DNA from: Coffea arabica
Taxonomy: Eukaryota > Streptophyta > Magnoliopsida > Gentianales > Rubiaceae
Assembly: GCF_036785885.1 (NCBI RefSeq)
Contig: NC_092326.1
Coordinates: 39,394,287-39,458,286, forward strand
Direction: 5' to 3'
DNA length: 64,000 nucleotides
Made by a program: the position numbers and the translations under genes. Positions 56,950-64,000 of the stretch are shown here, one piece after another. The notes under the pieces were generated by a model. The model ran no database searches. It worked only from the letters and a program-made list of their open reading frames with translations, and was not told the origin of the DNA. The number at the start of each line of letters is the position of its first letter. Position 1 is the first letter of the stretch.

Positions 56950-59900
56950 ATGACGATGGATCACGCCGAGCTTACGACCGAGCAGGTAGGCATTTAAGCA
57001 GTTATATTTGTTAAAAAGAGTAGGTCTAATGGAAAATCGATTTTTTGTTTTGTTGACTCTTGTTTCGTTCTGGATTTCTGATCTAGTTAGATTGTTGGTT
57101 TAAATTCCGCATGTTATCCTGCAATTGCCTTGATTATGGTTGTAAACAGGTGACTTTTGTTGGTATATTGGAAAAGCTGATTTTGGGCATGTATTTTTGG
57201 CACTATGGAAGATAATGTTTTAACTTTTAAGCAATGCTCAAGTTGATTTCGGCAAAAGATTAAGGGGTTTAGAGTTTTTCTGTAATTTTAGATATATGAG
57301 CATACTGTGCATTTTCCTTTAGTTAGTTTTGATTCTATTCGAATTCGATGTCAACAGCTTAAATTATAAAGACAAGAACCTGTTAATTTATTTTGATAGG
57401 CAAAAATCTTGTGAATCGGGTTTCTTCTGCCGCGCGTTTTGGGTATTGAACTGTGATATTGCTGGTAATATTGATAGTGGTGCGGTTTACCTGTCTGTGC
57501 AGTATGTCTGAGTGTGCTATGAATGATCAAGTTGCTTACTCCTTTTTCTTTTTAATCCATGGTTAACAAAATGTAGTAATAGCATTTTCCTTCTTATCCG
57601 GAAAAGATAATTGGTCCCTCAAGGAAAGCGTCACAGCATTCTAGCTCAGCTCTAAGATGCCTCAAGAGTATAATGGATTATGAACTTTTCACCCCTGTTG
57701 TTCTGTTCGTTTGTTCATTTCCTGGATAAGTACAAAGATAGTGTATAAATTCAGATATCACCTTTTTTTAAAATTTATTTCTCTTTTATGTTTCATTTAT
57801 TTGGGTGATCAAATTGATCAAGAATCTTATCTGTTCATTCATTTCAGGTTTTGAGGAGGGATATACCATGGGAGACCTACATGACAACTAAGCTGATAAC
57901 TGGAACTGGGCTTCAGCTGTTAAGACGATATGATAAAAAGGCTGAAAATTACAAAGCCCAATTACTCGATGATGTAATTTTCATCTCTATTACTATTTTG
58001 TTTCCAGCCCGACAAGAGTCTTTCTTTCTTTATTCAACTTGACAGTTACGTTTTCATCCTATGCATAAAAAAATGATGCGTTTGACTATCTCTAAATAAA
58101 GAATGCTGATAGATACTTGTTATAATCATTATACCGAATAAATAATTGTACATCTTCTTTTGCAACATGTTCTTGTCATATTAGATGATGAATTTGCTGA
58201 CAATATGGATAGGTCCTTAACAGTTCTTAGTCTTGAGGGAATTTATGTTCTGGTAAATTACTGCTACCAGAATTGGGCAATTAATTGCATGGTTGAAATT
58301 TTATGTGGAGGCCCTAAAACTGACATTAGGGTGACTTAATGATCTTACTCTACCTGATATCTAAGTTTTCACTTTCAATTGGTTGCACGTGATTACATTT
58401 GTTTCATCTGAATCTTTACAATGTCATATCAGATTCTTTATGTTGCCTTAATGGCCTCTGCTCCTTTATAGTCATATCCCTCGCTAATGGAAGCAAATGG
58501 TTGTGTTGGAGGCTCATTATATGCTCGCACTGTTGTTGAGTCTCGTAGTGCTACCTAGTTGGATGTCATTGTATTTCAGTCTTGATAATTGACATATTTT
58601 AATAGGACAGCATCCAGGGTCACTAAATGTGGATTGGATTAATAATTGTAATGAACTTGACTTACAGGATGGCCCATCTTATATCCGTGTGTTTGTCAGC
58701 ATTTTACGAGACATATTCAAAGAAGAAACGGTGGAATATGTTCTAGCTCTGATTGATGAAATGCTTACTGGTAAGGAAGGAAATAATAGAGCCTTCACTT
58801 ATAATTTTGCATTCCAACTGGCCTGAGTAATGTGGCTTGCAGGAATGTTTTAACATTTCAAGTCACCTAATTTGTTTCCCTTTTGCAGCAAATCCCAAAA
58901 GGGCAAGATTGTTTCATGACAAGTCCCTTGCAAGCGAGGATGCTTATGAACCTTTCCTAAGGCAAACTTCTTCTCCAATGTTTATGTTTTATTTCTTTAT
59001 ACTTGATTATGATTTTTCAGTTATATTTGGTTAAGATGATATACCTGTCATCATATGCGTTCAAAGAGCCAGTAATCTTCCTTCCTATTGTAGTCTTGTT
59101 GCTCAACAAAATTTCATCCAAATTCCTTTTGTCAACAAGGTTATTAGCCTATTCTTGTCATTTTCCCTGCCAACTGAAGAATGGGCCAATGATATTTTTT
59201 TGTTGTATTTTTCACTTTTTACAAACTTTCTTTCATCTTTCTATGTCAGTTGGCACATCCGCACTTCCTGTTCCCTCCCACTGACAAGCATTGCATGTAT
59301 GGCCTTGCACTTTCCACTTACGTGCATGTACAGGCAACATTAGAGTGGGAAATATGCTAGTACACAAGTTTTGTAGGCTAAAAATCAGGCCTATGCACAA
59401 TATCAAGAACCATGTAGTTCTTCTTTTACTTTAGAGAAGCATCTAAAGCTGCAGTTAATATTCACCCATGAGATCAAGATTGAAGGAGAAAGCTATACTG
59501 AGTAGGAAGAGCTTAAGACTGTTTGATGAATATATTGTTTATTCCTTTCTTTCTTTCAGGCAAAGAAGTCCTTCACACATCTATTGAACTTTTTCCTTTA
59601 CTTTGTACTTGTAAAGGCAGCTGTTAGTGATGAACTATTTGCCTTTCTTGGTATTAGTGATATTGCCTATTATCATTGGTAAAATTTTAGACTCTTCTTT
59701 CATGAATCAGCTTGCGCTACCCAAGATGTTGGATTGTCCAGGGGTATCAAGTCTTAGTTAGTTTTGCATGAAAGAGTTGACAAAATCCAAAAGGTTTTTA
59801 CTCGCAAGGGAACGTCTTAAACAGCAGCATAATTACATCACTTCCTTGATGAAAATCTATAATCTCATTGACCACAGCTGTAGCTGAACTATTGGAAACA

Positions 59901-62900
59901 TATCGATAATTGTTCTATCTTTTCTCCATGCCAATTTCAAGTCCTTTTTGCTTCTGTCCTTTACACTATGTTTGGATGGTAAGTTTTGGAAGAAAAAACA
60001 AAGGACACGATGAGAAAACATTTTCTTTTCTGGTTTGTAATATCTGACTGGGAGTGAAGACGAGAAATGGACAGTGTTGGATTCCTCATACCCCAAGTTT
60101 ATGTGCGAGATAATTGATCTCTTTTGTTAAATTTTGGATTATATGAATCTATAGAAGTTTAGAAGGGCTAAATTTGTAAAATATTTACAACTTATCACCT
60201 TTGTTTTCTCCTCTCCTAGAATCCCAAACAACACGCAGAGAAACTTCTCTTCTTATTTCCGCTAACCTCACAAAGTAGGCTTAATAAAACTTCAATAACT
60301 TCTTGCTGCATGCCATCTAGTGCTTCCTCATTTGCTTTGATAAGGGGATCTAAAAAGACCCCTGTTTGCTGCAGTCCATCTAGTTTTTTTCTCACTTGAA
60401 TTGATACAGGCTCCAAAGAGACCCCCAGTTAAGTGCATTTCGTTTTCTTTCTGTTCTATAAGAATGAAAGCTGAAAGACTGCAATGATTTTCAACTTGTA
60501 GATTGCTCTGGAAAGGTAATTGGTTTATTCAAGAGAAGAGCTGTAAGATACTGTCACTACTAGTAAGGTACTGCAATCATGACTATGTCATGTAATTCTA
60601 ACCTAGCAGATCTTGCACTGAATATGATTTTATCAACTTTTATTGCAGTGCTAGACCAAAGGTTCATGATGGTTTCACCACAAATGGAGAAACTTCAGAT
60701 TCAAAAAAGAAAGTCACCACCATTGATGATGTTTTGAAAGGCCTGGTGGAGTGGCTTTGTGCCCAGGTATGTCTATTCCACTTTAACGGTTGTGCTTTAA
60801 ATGAGATGTGTTTTTCTTTCTTGTATGCTGCAAGGTATTATGCTCGTCAGGAAGGGGTGGGCAGTTTACTTGTGTTTAGTGAAGGACCATGATGTATATC
60901 AAGTTACAGCACAGATTATATTAGGATTAACTTTTGGTATTTTACAAGAGAAGGTGGTTAATTTCAGCATTCAGTTGACATGCAATTGTCACTGCTGTTC
61001 CTAAGCTTGCGTGCTTCAATTGGTAACATTTGGGGTGGAGGTGAAGGGAGCATGGGCGAAGTGGTGCTTTCGATGGGATTGAAATGTAAAAGCATTATGA
61101 TCTGTGTTTTGGCTAGTCAAACTGGGTATGTCATTGCCTAAAAGAAGAATGGGAATTTATATGAGACACTGCTTTGTACTGTCACTCAATAGTTGGTGCA
61201 TCTGAGAATGGTAGCCTGGATATGCTGTTTCACTGGTTAATGAAGTGAAGACACAGGCGCTCCATCTAACCATCCAACAGGGTGTATCAGTTGTGTAAAC
61301 AGCTTTAGGATTTTGTTGTCTCATTGAATTGGACTAAATCACGGGTGGTGATCTTTACAGTCTTTCTTAGAGTAACATTTGATGGGTATGTTATGCGTCT
61401 TATCTTATAGCTTTAACATATGCACATAGAATTATTAAACCCCTGCCTCCACATCGGCTAAAAAAAAAAAAAAAGAGGAGCATGCTTCATTGAGGAAAAA
61501 AAAAATTCAACTCCTTTGTATGAAATAAAAGAGAAATGAAGGGAGATGAAGGCACTCATTAATTAGCTATTCTGGGTATGCATAAAAGCTGTTTGGTAAA
61601 TGATAGAAGTTGTAAATTGTGAGCTCTCTTCATTTGCACAGCTGAAGAAGCCTTCTCATCCTAGTCGTGGCATCCCAACAGCTATCACTTGCCTTGCAAC
61701 TCTATTGAGAGAGCCACTGGTTCGATCCTCATTTGTTCAAGTGGACGGAGTGAAGTTACTTGTTCCTTTAATATCTCCAGCTTCAACTCAGCAGTCCATG
61801 CAGGTAATTGAACTTTTCTGATAGCTAAAGTTACAACTATTTACATTGTCTGATCATTGCATCACGGCCTTTGAATTGTCCATTAAGTGGATGTGCATCT
61901 GGTTTGACTAATTAGAAATGCAAAAAGTTGGTCTGGGTCTCATTTGTTGTGCTTTTTGTATTTATGGTAACTGGAGCTGATCTTTCTAATTCATCATTCT
62001 TCTATGAAACAGCTCCTTTACGAAACATGCCTGTGTGTCTGGCTTTTGTCTTACTATGAACCAGCACTCGAATATCTGGCTACTTCTAGGGCTCTACCTC
62101 GATTAGTTGAAGTTGTTAAAGGTTCAACGAAGGAAAAGGTAATCTTTGGTCCTTATAATTATGTGGTCTGTTTGGATTGGATATTTGGAAAAATTTTTCC
62201 TTATTATTCACAAAACACGTTTCTGAACCACCTTATAACTTACATACATCACATCAAAAGAGTGCTATACTAAAACCAAAAAATCTTCCAGATAGCCTTC
62301 AATCTGAACGAACCCATTATTCTAATGCAATTATTTAGAAACTGCCTGCTTTCACAATATAATTGGTGTTGTCATGCTTATCTCTTTCAGTATTGGCTCT
62401 CTTTATTCTCAGTTTCATTTAATTGTTCAGCCACAGTTTGTAGATCAATGGCATAATTTAGCATCTATAAGTTGTTTGTGAATCATATAGAACAATACTT
62501 ATGCTACCCAATTTTGTGACATTCGTTCTTTTTTTTTTTTCAATTTATTTTTGGTATAGATCTCATCATAGGCATTGTGACGTTTGTTCATTCATATATA
62601 CTAGGTTGTCAGGGTGGTTGTCTTAACGCTTAGGAATTTGCTCCACAAAGGGAACTTTGGTGCTCAAATGGTGGACTTGGGACTGCCACAAATTGTTCAA
62701 AGTTTGAAAGCACAGGCTTGGAGCGATGAGGTAAGAGAGTACTCTATAATGGTTTGATAGTGATTACCATTTAACCGTATTGTGATATTATCGAACAATG
62801 TCAGAAACTCACAGTCAATGTAATTCGTAGACATCAGGATTGGGAGTTTATGCATGTAGAAATTTGGTTACTGGACAAGATAGTCACGTTTCATTGATAT

Positions 62901-63708
62901 CCTTGTAATACTTCATTACCCTTTTTTTTGGTTCTTTTTGGGCCTAATTTCAGTCATTAGCTATTCATGACCATGACTTTTATTTTGTCTGTCTCAAAAA
63001 AAAAAAAAAAGGGTTGTTGACCTGCCTAGATGTCACTGTTTAATGATGGTCTCTGAATGCTTGTATATGCTGTAGTATAGCTTTTGGTGCATATCTTTTA
63101 ATCATGTCTATTTTGCATATATAGCTATGGTGCCTGTTTTGGAGGCTTTGCATTCCTCCCTTTTGGATATTACATTTAATCGCATGTATCACAAAGATTG
63201 ATTCAGCTAGAGGCTGGAGTCTTAAGGGTGCATAATTCTAGCCTTGCCAAAGTCATCAGAAACCTCAAGTTTTTTGTTTCTTTTCATCTCTCTTTCATTT
63301 TTCTATGCTTCTCAATAAGATAGAACTAAGTTTCCAGTTAGACATTAGACCATTCTGTACACCGTCGTGTGAACTCCTCCTCCCTTCTTGGGCTGTGGAA
63401 GTGGGTAGATTTATTATTTTTTTATTTTTATTTTTTTACCATTTCAAGTAGGAGTTAGATTCCATTATTTCTTTGCAAGTAAATGTTGTTCTTGTAGAAT
63501 AATATACTGAACTCTGGTCATCCATTAGGATTTGTTGGAGGCCTTGAATCAACTGGAAGAAGGGTTGAAGGACAACATCAAGAAATTGAGTTCTTTTGAT
63601 AAGTACAAGCAGGAAGTTCTGCTTGGCCATCTTGATTGGTCCCCAATGCACAAAGATCCCATTTTCTGGAGAGAAAACATCACAACTTTTGAGGAAAATG
63701 ACTTCCAG
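56950..63708 (+). CDS. V-type proton ATPase subunit H, 5' ten exons (partial)
   Basis: Subunit H belongs to the cytosolic V1 sector of the vacuolar H+-ATPase; it couples V1 to V0 and silences free V1. Exons: 56950-56985, 57848-57973, 58668-58770, 58889-58961, 60502-60567, 60649-60766, 61642-61803, 62013-62138, 62605-62730 and 63529-63708, 372 codons in all. The family is about 440-450 aa, so some 70-80 C-terminal residues lie right of the window. Diagnostic stretches are [99 protein letters not shown] and [17 protein letters not shown]. They form armadillo-like helical repeats. The junction FLR-LLWKG requires a GC donor (58962-58963, CTAAG then GCAAAC) paired with the AG at 60500-60501; all other introns are GT-AG. 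A second ATG at 56956 (MDHAEL) is equally plausible as start. Confidence 0.95.
62166..62312. repeat. MITE-like element, copy 3, in V-ATPase H intron 8
   Basis: The left edge TCTGTTTGGATTGGATATTT and the right edge CCTTCAATCTGAACGA form imperfect inverted repeats. The middle holds ACATCACATCAAAAGAGTGC, parallel to the CATCAAATCGCTACAG of copy 1. Confidence 0.5.
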
Positions 63709-64000
63709 GTAGCCATTTGCTTCTTTTGATATTTAGCTTTAATAAGAACTCTACAACCAATTTCGGTGAAGCTATTGCTGCTTGTGGATTCTTGTACCAA
63801 CTCATTACAGCTGTCAAATGAGCAAGTCAGGTGGGTTTTGAATGGGTGCTGGGTGTAAATGGGATTTAAATTGGATGGGGTGTAAGATGGCCACAGGCTA
63901 TTGAATTAACCAATATGACCTGTTCATTTATTTATTTATTTTTGGTTAAAATAATATACAACCTATCATTTCTCTCTCTCAGTGATTATAATAACAACAC
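63709..64000 (+). other. Start of intron 10 of the V-ATPase H gene
   Basis: GT donor at 63709 after the FQ codons. No further exon of the family (expected ILRVLLTIL-type sequence) appears before the window ends. Confidence 0.75.

Overview
The window is nuclear DNA from a flowering plant, most likely a eudicot. It is AT-rich. Its genes are broken by many short GT-AG introns, its proteins align by eye with Arabidopsis families, and it carries plant mobile elements: an intact Ty1/copia retrotransposon, a BED-type hAT transposon, a tRNA-derived SINE and MITE-like repeats. Nothing in it is bacterial, and I found no operons, CRISPR arrays, rRNA or clear tRNA genes. The species cannot be named from the sequence alone.

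Layout on the + axis: (1) 1-897, 3' end of an NADP-dependent 2-alkenal (double bond) reductase, +. (2) 0.9-8.06 kb, gene-poor, with a SINE flanked by 17-bp target duplications and a decayed copia fragment. (3) 8063-17312, chloroplast acetolactate synthase regulatory (small) subunit, -, 12 coding exons, 494 aa. (4) 17.3-24.4 kb, repeat-rich: a MITE-like element, CGAG-rich repeat blocks, and a hAT element (19243-23790) with a full-length transposase. (5) 26196-39895, a LETM1-like mitochondrial inner-membrane protein, +, 14 coding exons, 755 aa. Its sixth intron holds an antisense copia element (31136-36313) with two 280-bp LTRs that differ at one base. (6) 43838-46300, an intronless P-class PPR protein like At4g01570, +. 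(7) 46.3-48.8 kb, non-coding with a possible gene relic. (8) 48790-55180, gamma-tubulin complex component 2, -, 21 exons, 701 aa. (9) 56950 to the right edge, V-type H+-ATPase subunit H, +, first ten coding exons (372 codons); the 3' end lies outside the window.

The host genes are unrelated housekeeping genes: aldehyde detoxification, branched-chain amino-acid synthesis, mitochondrial ion homeostasis, organelle RNA processing, microtubule nucleation and vacuolar proton pumping. They form no pathway together. Exon boundaries were set by reading every junction for GT-AG sites, reading-frame phase and continuity with remembered family sequences. All exon sums are divisible by three. One intron, in the V-ATPase H gene, needs a GC donor. 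No new biological system is evident. The most notable points are the very young, coding-intact copia insertion inside LETM1, the apparently complete hAT element without a target duplication, the SINE, an upstream ORF whose stop overlaps the LETM1 start codon, and the duplicated exon architecture of the acetolactate synthase subunit.
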